Positions 7,696 to 15,524 of a stretch of 64,000 nt of DNA are shown here, in pieces. Below the pieces are notes generated by a model. It searched no databases, was not told the origin of the DNA, and saw nothing but the letters and a program-made list of their open reading frames with translations. The stretch is from Sinomonas notoginsengisoli (lineage in GTDB: Bacteria > Actinomycetota > Actinomycetes > Actinomycetales > Micrococcaceae), in the NCBI RefSeq assembly GCF_021554725.1, contig NZ_JAIZDP010000005.1, positions 62,001-126,000 on the forward strand, given 5' to 3'. How positions within the stretch are numbered: the first letter of the stretch is position 1; the number at the start of each line of letters is the position of its first letter. Position numbers and translations under genes: made by a program.

Positions 7696-9555
7696 TCAGA
7701 GCCCGAGGGCCTCGCGCACGTCGTCGATCGCCGCGTCCAGCGCGCGGCGCGCCTCCTGGCGCGCCGCGGCGAGCTCCGCGGAGCTGTCCACGGGCCTGAT
7801 CACCTCCAGATAGCACTTGAGCTTTGGCTCGGTGCCGCTCGGGCGGATGATGACTCTCGTCGCGTCCCGCGTCAGCCATTGGAGCCCCTCGGTGGGAGGC
7901 AGCTCCTCGGAACCGGCAGAGAGGTCCAGAGCCGCCTCGACAGGGGAGTCGGCGAAGGACGTCGGCGGGTCGTGCCGCAGGCGCGTCATCATCGCGTCCA
8001 GCAGGCCGAGGTCCGCCACGCGGACGCTCAGCTGGTCGGTCAGATGCACGCCGTGCAGCACGTGCAGCGCGTCGAGCCGGTCGAAGAGCGAGAGGCCGTG
8101 GGCCTTCACGTCCGCGGCCAGCTCGGCGACGAGCAGGGCAGCGGAGATGCCGTCCTTGTCCCTCACGAGACCGGGCGCGACGCAGTAGCCGAGGGCCTCC
8201 TCATATCCGTACACGAGGCCCGGCACACGGGAGATCCACTTGAAGCCGGTGAGAGTCTCGCGGTGGCCCAGACCGGCCGACACCGCGATCCGGGCCAGCA
8301 GCCGGGAGGAGACGATCGAGTTCGCGAACACGGGCGCGGCCGCTGAGGCAGCGGGTTCGCCGTCCGCCGCTGCCAGAGGTCCGGCGGCGGGTGAGCCGTC
8401 AGCGGCCGGCAGGGGGACGTCGTCGTCCGTCAGGCCCTGAGCCCGCCCGAGTCGCCGCGCCACGTGCGAGCCCAGCAGTGCGCCCACCTCGTCGCCGCGC
8501 AGCATGCGCCACTCGCCCGTCGCCGGATCCGGGGCGGCCACGGCACAGCGGTCAGCGTCGGGATCATTGGCGATCACGAGGTCCGCGCCGGCGGACTTCG
8601 CCGCCTCGATGGCCAAGTCCAGAGCACCGGCTTCTTCAGGGTTCGGGAAGGCGATCGTCGGGAACGCGGGGTCAGGCTGCGCCTGCTGGGAGACGAGGGA
8701 GACGTCGGTGAATCCGGCCGCCCTCAGCACGCTGATGGCCGTCTCGCCGCCCACACCGTGCATTGGCGTGAGGACCACCCTGAGGTCCCGCGCGGGGAAC
8801 ATCTCTGGCTTGGCGAGACGCACGACGGCGTCGCAGTAGTCCGCGGCGATGCTCGCCGGGAGCACGGTCCAGCCGCTCTCGGCAAGGGCGATGTCCCCGA
8901 CCGGCCCGATGCCCTCGATGAGCTCGGAGATCTCCGCGTCGGTCGGGGCGACGATCTGTGCGCCGCGCCCGGACTCCTCCACGGTGCGGCCGCCGAGGTA
9001 GACCTTATAGCCGTTGTCCTGCGGCGGGTTGTGGCTCGCGGTCACCATGACGCCGGCATCGCAGGCGAGGGCCCGCAGCGCGTACGCCAGAACGGGCGTG
9101 GGCAACGCCGATGGCAGGAGGCAGGCGTCGATCCCGGCGGCGGTGAAGATCGCCGCCGTCTCGGCCGCGAAGACGTCGGAGTTGGTGCGCGCGTCGTAGC
9201 CGACGACGGCGCGCGGCGGGGCGCCGCCGTCGTCTTCCGTCGCGCGGACGCGCCGCGTCAGGAACGCCGCGAGCCCGGCCGCGGCCCGGCGCACGGTGAC
9301 ACGGTTCATCCGGTTCGGCCCGGGCCCGAGGGCAGCGCGCAGGCCAGCGGTGCCGAACTGCAGCGTCCCCGAGAAGGCGTCCGAAAGCTCCTGGACGGCC
9401 GCATCGCGGGCGGGCGAGGGACCCGCCGCGGAGGCCCGTGCGAGGGTCTCGCGCAGCTGCGCGGCCGTCTCGGGGTCGGGGTCGGCTGCCGCCCAGACCT
9501 CCGCCAGCGGGGCGAGGTCGGCGAGGTCGGGCGTTCCAGGGGGGAGCGTGCTCAT
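7696..9555 (-). CDS. Phospho-sugar mutase (phosphoglucomutase/phosphomannomutase)
   Basis: A 619-residue alpha-D-phosphohexomutase that interconverts sugar 1- and 6-phosphates through a phosphoserine. The catalytic serine sits in VTASHNPPQDNGYKVY, the metal-binding loop is NDPDADRCAV, the sugar-binding region includes GFKWISRV and EALGY, and the C-terminal phosphate-binding loop is RPSGTEPKLKCYLE. Length and order match the PgcA/ManB-type long bacterial enzymes. An alanine-rich insert of about 40 residues lies near residue 390-420. The gene sits 13 bases downstream of purine nucleoside phosphorylase, consistent with use of ribose/deoxyribose 1-phosphate, although glucose phosphates are equally possible substrates. 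Confidence 0.92.
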   Translation of the reverse strand: MSTLPPGTPDLADLAPLAEVWAAADPDPETAAQLRETLARASAAGPSPARDAAVQELSDAFSGTLQFGTAGLRAALGPGPNRMNRVTVRRAAAGLAAFLTRRVRATEDDGGAPPRAVVGYDARTNSDVFAAETAAIFTAAGIDACLLPSALPTPVLAYALRALACDAGVMVTASHNPPQDNGYKVYLGGRTVEESGRGAQIVAPTDAEISELIEGIGPVGDIALAESGWTVLPASIAADYCDAVVRLAKPEMFPARDLRVVLTPMHGVGGETAISVLRAAGFTDVSLVSQQAQPDPAFPTIAFPNPEEAGALDLAIEAAKSAGADLVIANDPDADRCAVAAPDPATGEWRMLRGDEVGALLGSHVARRLGRAQGLTDDDVPLPAADGSPAAGPLAAADGEPAASAAAPVFANSIVSSRLLARIAVSAGLGHRETLTGFKWISRVPGLVYGYEEALGYCVAPGLVRDKDGISAALLVAELAADVKAHGLSLFDRLDALHVLHGVHLTDQLSVRVADLGLLDAMMTRLRHDPPTSFADSPVEAALDLSAGSEELPPTEGLQWLTRDATRVIIRPSGTEPKLKCYLEVIRPVDSSAELAAARQEARRALDAAIDDVREALGL

Positions 9556-9568
9556 GGGGTGCAGTCCT

Positions 9569-10393
9569 TCAGATCGCGGCGATGACGTCGGCGAGGAGGC
9601 GGGAGATGCGGGGTCCCGCGGCGCGGCCCGCCTCGAGGACTTCCTCGTGGCTCAGCGGTTCGGTGCCGATGCCTGCCGCGAGGTTGGTCACCAGCGAGAT
9701 TCCGAAGACCTCGAGCCCGGCATGGCGTGCGGCGATCGCCTCGAGCGCCGTGGACATGCCGACGAGGTCCGCTCCGATCCGCTTGGCGTACTGGACCTCC
9801 GCCGGCGTCTCGTAGTGCGGCCCGGTGAACTGGGCATACACGCCCTCGGCGAGGCTCGGGTCGATGGACCGGGCCACGGCCCTCAGCCGCGCTGAGTACA
9901 GGTCCGTCAGGTCCACGAAGGTCGCGCCCTCGAGGGGAGAGGCGGCCGTGAGGTTGATGTGGTCGCTGATGAGCACGGGGGTGCCCGGCGCCCAGTCCGC
10001 ATTGAGCCCGCCGCAGCCGTTGGTCAGGACCACGATTCGGCAGCCGGCGGCCGCGGCCGTGCGCACTCCATGGGCCACCGCGCGCACGCCCTTGCCCTCG
10101 TAGTAGTGGGTCCGGGCTCCGAGGACGAGGGCGCGCTTGCCGTCCGGGGTGAGCACCGAGCGGACGGTCGCCACGTGCCCCTCGACGGCCGGCGCCGAGA
10201 ATCCGGGGATCTCGGACGCCTCGAGCGACGCCGTGGTCTCGCCGACGAGATCCGCCGCACCGCCCCAGCCGGAGCCGAGGACGAGCGCGATGTGGTGCCG
10301 CTCAACGCCGGTTGCCCGCGCAATGTGGTCTGCCGCGGCATGGGCCAGTTCGAAGGGGCTGTCCATGATCGCCGTCCTCGCCGTTGTCGTCAC
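9569..10393 (-). CDS. Purine-nucleoside phosphorylase
   Basis: A 274-residue PNP/MTAP family enzyme that splits purine nucleosides with phosphate into base and pentose 1-phosphate. Visible family features are the phosphate loop LVLGSGWGG, the YEGKGV segment, the purine-site region [10 protein letters not shown], and the [12 protein letters not shown] and [15 protein letters not shown] motifs of trimeric PNPs. GTG at 10393 is used; an in-frame ATG at 10366 is an equally credible start. It is followed 13 bases later by the phosphomutase gene, and the pair likely handles nucleoside salvage. Confidence 0.93.
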   Translation of the reverse strand: MTTTARTAIMDSPFELAHAAADHIARATGVERHHIALVLGSGWGGAADLVGETTASLEASEIPGFSAPAVEGHVATVRSVLTPDGKRALVLGARTHYYEGKGVRAVAHGVRTAAAAGCRIVVLTNGCGGLNADWAPGTPVLISDHINLTAASPLEGATFVDLTDLYSARLRAVARSIDPSLAEGVYAQFTGPHYETPAEVQYAKRIGADLVGMSTALEAIAARHAGLEVFGISLVTNLAAGIGTEPLSHEEVLEAGRAAGPRISRLLADVIAAI

Positions 10394-10521
10394 AGGAAGA
10401 ACCTACCAATCCGCACAGACCCGGAGCACGCACGTCCGCCGTACTGGCTGCGCGCGGCACACACGGCCGGACGCGGGGCGGGAATGGCCCGCAGGGCGCA
10501 GCCGGGGCAGAATGGGTGTCC

Positions 10522-11946
10522 GTGACGATGAATCCTGACTTCGCGGCTCCTCATATCGCAATCCTCGGCGGCGGCCCCGGCGGCTACGAGGCGGCATCGG
10601 TCGCGGCCTCGCTCGGTGCCAGGGTGACGATCGTCGAGCGTGCCGGCCTCGGCGGGTCGGCGGTGCTGACCGACGTGGTCCCCTCCAAGACCCTCATTGC
10701 CACCTCAGACCTCATGACCCGCGTGGAGGAGGCCTCCTCGGCTCTGGGCCTCCGCCTCGCCTCGGACGAGGGCGGCCCGCTCCAGCGCTCTGACCTGCAC
10801 GCCGACCTCCGCATCGTCAATGACCGCCTGCTCGGCCTTGCGCGGCAGCAGTCCGAAGACATCCGTGCGGCCCTGGCTGCCCAAGGCGTGCGGATCGTCA
10901 TGGGCTCCGGTCAGCTCGTCGACGGCAGCGTCATCGAGGCCACGACGGTGGACGGCGCCGAGCGCATCGAGTCCGATGCCGTGATCCTCGCCGTGGGCGC
11001 ACACCCCCGGGAACTGCCCACGGCCCGACCCGACGGCGAGCGCATCCTCAACTGGGCCCAGATCTACAGCCTGGAGGAGATCCCCGAGGAACTGATCGTG
11101 GTCGGCTCTGGCGTGACTGGCGCCGAGTTCGCCTCGGCGTACAACGGCCTCGGCTCCAACGTCACCCTCATCTCGTCCCGCGACCGGGTCCTCCCCGGCT
11201 CCGACACGAACGGGGCCGAGGTGCTCGAGAAGGTCTTCGCGCGCCGCGGCGTCCGCGTCCTGTCGCGGTCCCGGGCCGAGGCGGTCGAGCGGACCGGCGA
11301 CGGTGTGGCCGTGACCCTCGGCGACGGCACCAAGGTGACGGGCACCCACTGCCTCCTGTGCGTGGGATCCATCCCCAACACCGACGGGATCGGCCTCGCA
11401 CAGGCCGGCGTTGCGGTCACCGAGAGCGGCCACATCAAGGTGGACGGCGTCTCCCGCACCACCGCGACTAACATCTACGCCGCGGGGGACTGCACGGGTG
11501 TCCTGGCACTGGCCTCGGTCGCCGCGATGCAGGGCCGCATCGCCGTAGCGCACATCCTCGGCGACCAGGTCACCCCGCTCAACCTCAACCACGTGGCGTC
11601 CAGCATCTTCACCTCGCCCGAGATCGCCTCGGTGGGCGTCTCCGAGGAGGATGTCACGAGCGGTCGGGTCGCCGGGGACATCGTGATGCTGCGGCTCAAG
11701 AGCAACCCCCGGGCCAAGATGCGCAATACGACGGACGGCTTCATCAAGGTCATTTCCCGTAAGGGCTCGGGGACGCTGATCGGCGCGGTGGTCATGGGCT
11801 CGAACGCCTCTGAGCTCATCTTCGGCCTCGCGATGGCCGTCGAGCAGAAGCTTCATGTGGACGACGTTGCGAACACGTACGCCGTGTACCCGTCGCTGTC
11901 GGGGTCGGTCGCCGAGGCCGCCCGCCGCCTTCACGTGCACATGTAG
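10522..11946 (+). CDS. NAD(P)H-quinone dehydrogenase, LpdA-like flavoprotein
   Basis: A two-dinucleotide-binding-domain flavoprotein: FAD site IAILGGGPGGYEA near the N-terminus, NAD(P) site LIVVGSGVTGAEFASA in the middle, a second FAD contact (NIYAAGDCTG) and a C-terminal dimerisation domain. The active-site region reads GGSAVLTDVVPSKT, so the redox CxxxxC of lipoamide dehydrogenases is absent. This matches the actinobacterial quinone reductases of the mycobacterial LpdA type rather than a disulfide reductase. GTG at 10522 is chosen; ATG at 10528 and GTG at 10516 are alternatives. It is divergent from the nucleoside phosphorylase. Confidence 0.88.
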   Translation: MTMNPDFAAPHIAILGGGPGGYEAASVAASLGARVTIVERAGLGGSAVLTDVVPSKTLIATSDLMTRVEEASSALGLRLASDEGGPLQRSDLHADLRIVNDRLLGLARQQSEDIRAALAAQGVRIVMGSGQLVDGSVIEATTVDGAERIESDAVILAVGAHPRELPTARPDGERILNWAQIYSLEEIPEELIVVGSGVTGAEFASAYNGLGSNVTLISSRDRVLPGSDTNGAEVLEKVFARRGVRVLSRSRAEAVERTGDGVAVTLGDGTKVTGTHCLLCVGSIPNTDGIGLAQAGVAVTESGHIKVDGVSRTTATNIYAAGDCTGVLALASVAAMQGRIAVAHILGDQVTPLNLNHVASSIFTSPEIASVGVSEEDVTSGRVAGDIVMLRLKSNPRAKMRNTTDGFIKVISRKGSGTLIGAVVMGSNASELIFGLAMAVEQKLHVDDVANTYAVYPSLSGSVAEAARRLHVHM

Positions 11947-12036
11947 GCGGGCCCCTCAAGGAGAAGTTCGCGGAGTTCGAGGAGTTCGGGCCTCTAGTCC
12001 CTTGAGGACTGTCTGCGGCGCGCGGACGATGGCGGT

Positions 12037-12564
12037 ATGGCACACACTGATGAGGAACACGCCCGCTCCCACTCCCATGCGCATTCCCACTCCCATCGCG
12101 CCTTCGACAACGACGACGACGCCCTGGCAGCCATCGAGGAGCACCACACCCACATGCTGCACCGGGTGACAGCGCTGTCCGATGCCCTGATCGCCGCCGT
12201 CGCCGGGGGAGACGGCGGCACCGCCTACGACGAGCACGCCACCCTCGTTGCGTGGTGCGAGGACGAGCTGATTCCGCACGCCGTGGCCGAGGAGGGACCG
12301 CTGTACGGCCCGGCCCGGGACACGCCTGAGGGCCGCCTCCTGGTGGAGGGCATGCTCCTGGACCACCAGACAATCATCGGCCTCGTCGAGGAGCTCCGGC
12401 CCGCCGAGGGTGCACGGGCTGCCGCGCTGGGCCTCGTGATCACCCGGGCGTTCGCGCTCCACCTCCGCAAGGAGAACGAGCTGCTCTTCCCCTACATCGC
12501 GCGGAATCCGGACATCTCGCTTGCGGAGGCCGTGGCTGGGCTCGAGGAGGTCGTCGGACAGTAG
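12037..12564 (+). CDS. Hemerythrin HHE-domain protein with His-rich N-terminus
   Basis: 175 residues. The N-terminal ~21 residues alternate His and Ser (HSHAHSHSH), a likely metal-binding or storage segment. The remainder is a four-helix hemerythrin-like domain with metal-ligand candidates in EEHHTHMLHR, a Y/H pair (YDEHATLVAWCEDELIPHAVAEE), LLDHQTIIG and FALHLRKENELLFPYI. Such proteins bind a diiron centre and sense or store O2, NO or iron. It stands alone between a quinone reductase and a permease. Given the nitrite genes nearby, an NO-related role is possible but only inferred. Confidence 0.88.
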   Translation: MAHTDEEHARSHSHAHSHSHRAFDNDDDALAAIEEHHTHMLHRVTALSDALIAAVAGGDGGTAYDEHATLVAWCEDELIPHAVAEEGPLYGPARDTPEGRLLVEGMLLDHQTIIGLVEELRPAEGARAAALGLVITRAFALHLRKENELLFPYIARNPDISLAEAVAGLEEVVGQ

Positions 12565-12667
12565 ACCTGGCCCCGCTCGGATTGAGACGCAGGGAGTTTC
12601 GGCTCATATCCGCCTTCTCCGCTACCGTGGCCTCCGTCACAGGGAAGGTCGCAGCGCGAGGAGGACC

Positions 12668-13993
12668 ATGACTAGGACCGCAGAGGAACTCACCGGCGCC
12701 GACGACCGCGCCGCCACCGGTACGGGCTCAACGGGGGAGGGCGCCCGCTCAGTGGGGGAGGGCACAGGGCATCCGCGCGGACAGGGGCTGCTTGCGGCGG
12801 CGTCGTTCTCTGCCGTCGCCGCCGGCTTCATCGCCGTGGCGGTCTCGTATGCGGGGCCGATGGTCGTGGTGCTGCAGGCCGCCCAGGCCGCGCACCTCAG
12901 CGCCGAGCTGACCGCGTCGTGGGTGAGCTCGATTGCGATCGCGAGCGGGATCACGTGCGTCGTCCTGAGCCTGCTCACGCGGCAGCCGGTCGTCGTGGCC
13001 TGGTCCGTGCCGGGCGCGGCCCTTCTGCTCACTGCGCTCGGCCATTACTCGTACAGCGATGCCCTCGGCGCCTACATCGTCGCGGCGGCAATGGGGCTCG
13101 TGCTCGGCGTGACGGGCCTGTTCGGGAAGATCCTGAACGCGGTTCCCAGGCCCGTGGTGGCGGCCGTGCTGGCCGGAGTCCTGCTGCCGTTCGTGCTCAA
13201 GGCGAGCGGCGCCGTCGTCGATGCCCCGCTCGTGGCCGGCGGGCTCGTCCTCGCGTTCCTCGCCGGGCGTCGGTTCGCGCCGCGCTACGCCGTCCTGGTG
13301 GCGCTCGCGGCCGGCGTCGTGCTTGCTGCGGCGACAGGCGGAATGGCGGCGCCGAGTGTCGCGTGGGACTTCGCCGGTCCCGTCTGGACCACCCCGACGT
13401 TCGGCGCGTCGGCCATTGTCGGCATCTCGGTGCCCCTGCTCGTCGTGACGATGGCCGGCCAGAATGCGCCGGGTCTGGCGATGATGCGCCAGCTCGGGTA
13501 CAGCGCCGGGGACCGCCTCATGATCGGTGGCGCGTCCCTCGCCTGGCTCGTCTCGGCACCCTTCGGCTCGCACGGGATCAACCTCGCGGCCATCACGGCA
13601 GGGATCTGTGCGGGCCGCGAGGCGCACCAGGATCCCTCCCGGCGCTACGTGGCGGGCGTCTCGTGCGGGGTCTTCTATATCCTGTTCGGGCTGTTCAGCA
13701 CGGCGGCCGTGGCGCTCGTCGCTGCGGTGCCGGCCGCGCTCCTGACCGTCTTGGCCGGCGTCGCGCTCCTCGGCGCGACTCAGGGCGCGATCATCGACGC
13801 CGTGACCCACCCGCGCGACGGCGCTGCGGCGCCGCACGCGATCGAGGCAGCGGTGATCACGCTCGTGGTCACGGCCTCAGGGGTCAGCGCGTTCGGCATT
13901 GTGGCGCCCTTCTGGGGGCTCCTGGCAGGGACGGTAGCGTACGTCCTGCTCGGTGCACTCAGGCCGCGACGGCCGCGAAATGCCGTTCGATGA
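12668..13993 (+). CDS. benE: BenE-family benzoate/H+ symporter
   Basis: A 441-residue integral membrane protein with about 12 hydrophobic segments, beginning after a polar, glycine/threonine-rich N-terminal tail of about 38 residues. It matches the BenE family in length and in features such as VVVAWSVPGAALL, the GxxxxVPRPVVAAVLAGVLLPF stretch and the FGSHGINLAAITA loop. The family imports benzoate with protons. The ATG has a clear GAGGAGG upstream. No benzoate catabolic gene is in the window, so the substrate is uncertain. Its last 35 bases overlap the end of nasB, which runs the other way. Confidence 0.88.
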   Translation: MTRTAEELTGADDRAATGTGSTGEGARSVGEGTGHPRGQGLLAAASFSAVAAGFIAVAVSYAGPMVVVLQAAQAAHLSAELTASWVSSIAIASGITCVVLSLLTRQPVVVAWSVPGAALLLTALGHYSYSDALGAYIVAAAMGLVLGVTGLFGKILNAVPRPVVAAVLAGVLLPFVLKASGAVVDAPLVAGGLVLAFLAGRRFAPRYAVLVALAAGVVLAAATGGMAAPSVAWDFAGPVWTTPTFGASAIVGISVPLLVVTMAGQNAPGLAMMRQLGYSAGDRLMIGGASLAWLVSAPFGSHGINLAAITAGICAGREAHQDPSRRYVAGVSCGVFYILFGLFSTAAVALVAAVPAALLTVLAGVALLGATQGAIIDAVTHPRDGAAAPHAIEAAVITLVVTASGVSAFGIVAPFWGLLAGTVAYVLLGALRPRRPRNAVR

Positions 13994-15524
13994 GCTCGCG
14001 CACGTCGTCGCGGCAGCCGCCGCAGCCGGTCCCCGCACGCGTCGCGCCCGAGACCTCCTCGGTCGTGACGCACCCTCCGGCAACGGCCTGCTCCACCGTC
14101 CCGCGGCTCACGCCCGCACAGCGGCACAGCGTCGACTCGGGGCCGGCCGCGATGCCGGGCAGCCCGGAGCCCAACGTCGCCTCGGGGCCGTCCAGGCGCA
14201 GGATCACCGACCGGTCGGCCGGGAGCTCGGCACCCGACTCGTACAGGAGCGTGAGCTCTGCGGCGGCGCGCGGCATGCCGAGTGCCACGAACCCCGTGAG
14301 GACGCCGGACCGGGTGGCCATCTTGACGTAGGCGCCGTGCTCGGGGTCGGACCACACCGAGACGCTCAGCGGCGCGGGGCCTCCCTCGCTGCCCGCGTGG
14401 TCGAGCGCGAAGGCATCGAGGGGATCGGCGCCCACGTCCCCGGCAGTGGCCAGGTTCACTCCCCGGGCCTTGAGGAGGATCACGCCGGGCCCCTCGGCTG
14501 CGAGCGGGGCGGGGGCCGGCGCGCCAAGGAGTTCGTGGCGGAACTGGGCCGCGAGCCACTCCGCCTGCCGCCACCCGGGGCCGATGAGACCGCTCGGGGC
14601 GGCCTCGCCCGGCTGCGCGCAGTCGCCGATCGCGAACACGTGCTCGGTGTGCAGGGCACCTAGGCCCGCGTCGACGAGGACACCGGGGCCCACGGCGAGT
14701 CCGGCGCCCTCGGCGAGCTCCGTCCGGGGCCTCGCCCCGCACGCGAGGAGCAGCAGGTCCCCGTCGACTGCAGACCCATCGTCGAGCAGGAGGGCCCGGA
14801 ACGACCCGTCCGGCCCGGTCTCGAGCCCCGTCGACCGGGCGTTGCCCGCCACGCGGACCCCCCGCCAGCGCAGGACCGCGGCAAGGGTTGCTCCGCCGAG
14901 TTGGTCGATCGAGCGCCCGAGTGGCCGGTCGCCGTGGTGGACCACGGTCACCGTGGCCCCTTCCTCGCTCGCGCCGAGTGCGGCCTCGAGCCCGAGGACG
15001 CCGCCGCCGAGGACCACGATCCGCCCGCGCGCCTTGACCGCCGCGGCCAGCCGGGCGGCGTCGTCCGTGTCGCGGAGCGCCGTGACCCCCGGCGGAAGGA
15101 CCGGGTGGAGCGGATCCGGGTTGAGGCCGGTCAGGTTGGGAACGACGGCGCGCGCGCCCGTCGCGAGGACCACGCGGTCATAGGGGAGCGTCTCCCCGCT
15201 GGCCAAGCGGACAAGCCTGCGGGAGCGGTCGAGGCGCACCGCGCGGGTTCCGACCAGGACGCGCACATTCTCCGCCGCGAGCTGGTCCGCGTCGGCGAGG
15301 CCCATGAGGCCCAGGTGCGTCCTGCCGACGCCGAGGTCCGCGACGAGGACCCGGTTGTAGGCGGCATGCTCCTCGTCGCCCACCACGGTGACCTCGACGG
15401 CTCCCGCGGCAGCCGCGGGGAGCATCTCGTCCACGAACCGGGCGGCCACGGGTCCGAAGCCAACGACGACGATGCGCGGCGGCCGGCCCGAGGGCTCGGC
15501 GCGCTGGGGGAGCGGGCTGGTCAC
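13959..15524 (-). CDS. nasB: FAD-dependent oxidoreductase with BFD-like [2Fe-2S] domain (NasB type)
   Basis: 521 residues resembling the N-terminal part of NirB: FAD site IVVVGFGPVAARF, NAD site IVVLGGGVLGLEAALGA, a second FAD contact HVFAIGDCAQ, and a C-terminal BFD-like [2Fe-2S] domain (CRCAGVS, then GTGCGGCRDDV). There is no siroheme half. It follows the nitrate reductase gene with a GTGA overlap, so it is the likely NADH-dependent electron donor of that enzyme. The symbol follows usage for Bacillus/Klebsiella-type systems. The GTG at 15524 has AGGAGG six bases upstream. Confidence 0.88.
   Translation of the reverse strand: MTSPLPQRAEPSGRPPRIVVVGFGPVAARFVDEMLPAAAAGAVEVTVVGDEEHAAYNRVLVADLGVGRTHLGLMGLADADQLAAENVRVLVGTRAVRLDRSRRLVRLASGETLPYDRVVLATGARAVVPNLTGLNPDPLHPVLPPGVTALRDTDDAARLAAAVKARGRIVVLGGGVLGLEAALGASEEGATVTVVHHGDRPLGRSIDQLGGATLAAVLRWRGVRVAGNARSTGLETGPDGSFRALLLDDGSAVDGDLLLLACGARPRTELAEGAGLAVGPGVLVDAGLGALHTEHVFAIGDCAQPGEAAPSGLIGPGWRQAEWLAAQFRHELLGAPAPAPLAAEGPGVILLKARGVNLATAGDVGADPLDAFALDHAGSEGGPAPLSVSVWSDPEHGAYVKMATRSGVLTGFVALGMPRAAAELTLLYESGAELPADRSVILRLDGPEATLGSGLPGIAAGPESTLCRCAGVSRGTVEQAVAGGCVTTEEVSGATRAGTGCGGCRDDVRELIERHFAAVAA

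Noticed and set aside
8464-9585. A 373-codon plus-strand frame opposite the phosphohexomutase
   Set aside because: Antisense shadow of a gene with all catalytic motifs intact on the other strand; no recognisable domain.
11954-12007. CCTCAAGG / CCTTGAGG inverted repeat after the quinone reductase
   Set aside because: Arms are only eight bases with a 38-base loop; too weak to call a terminator.
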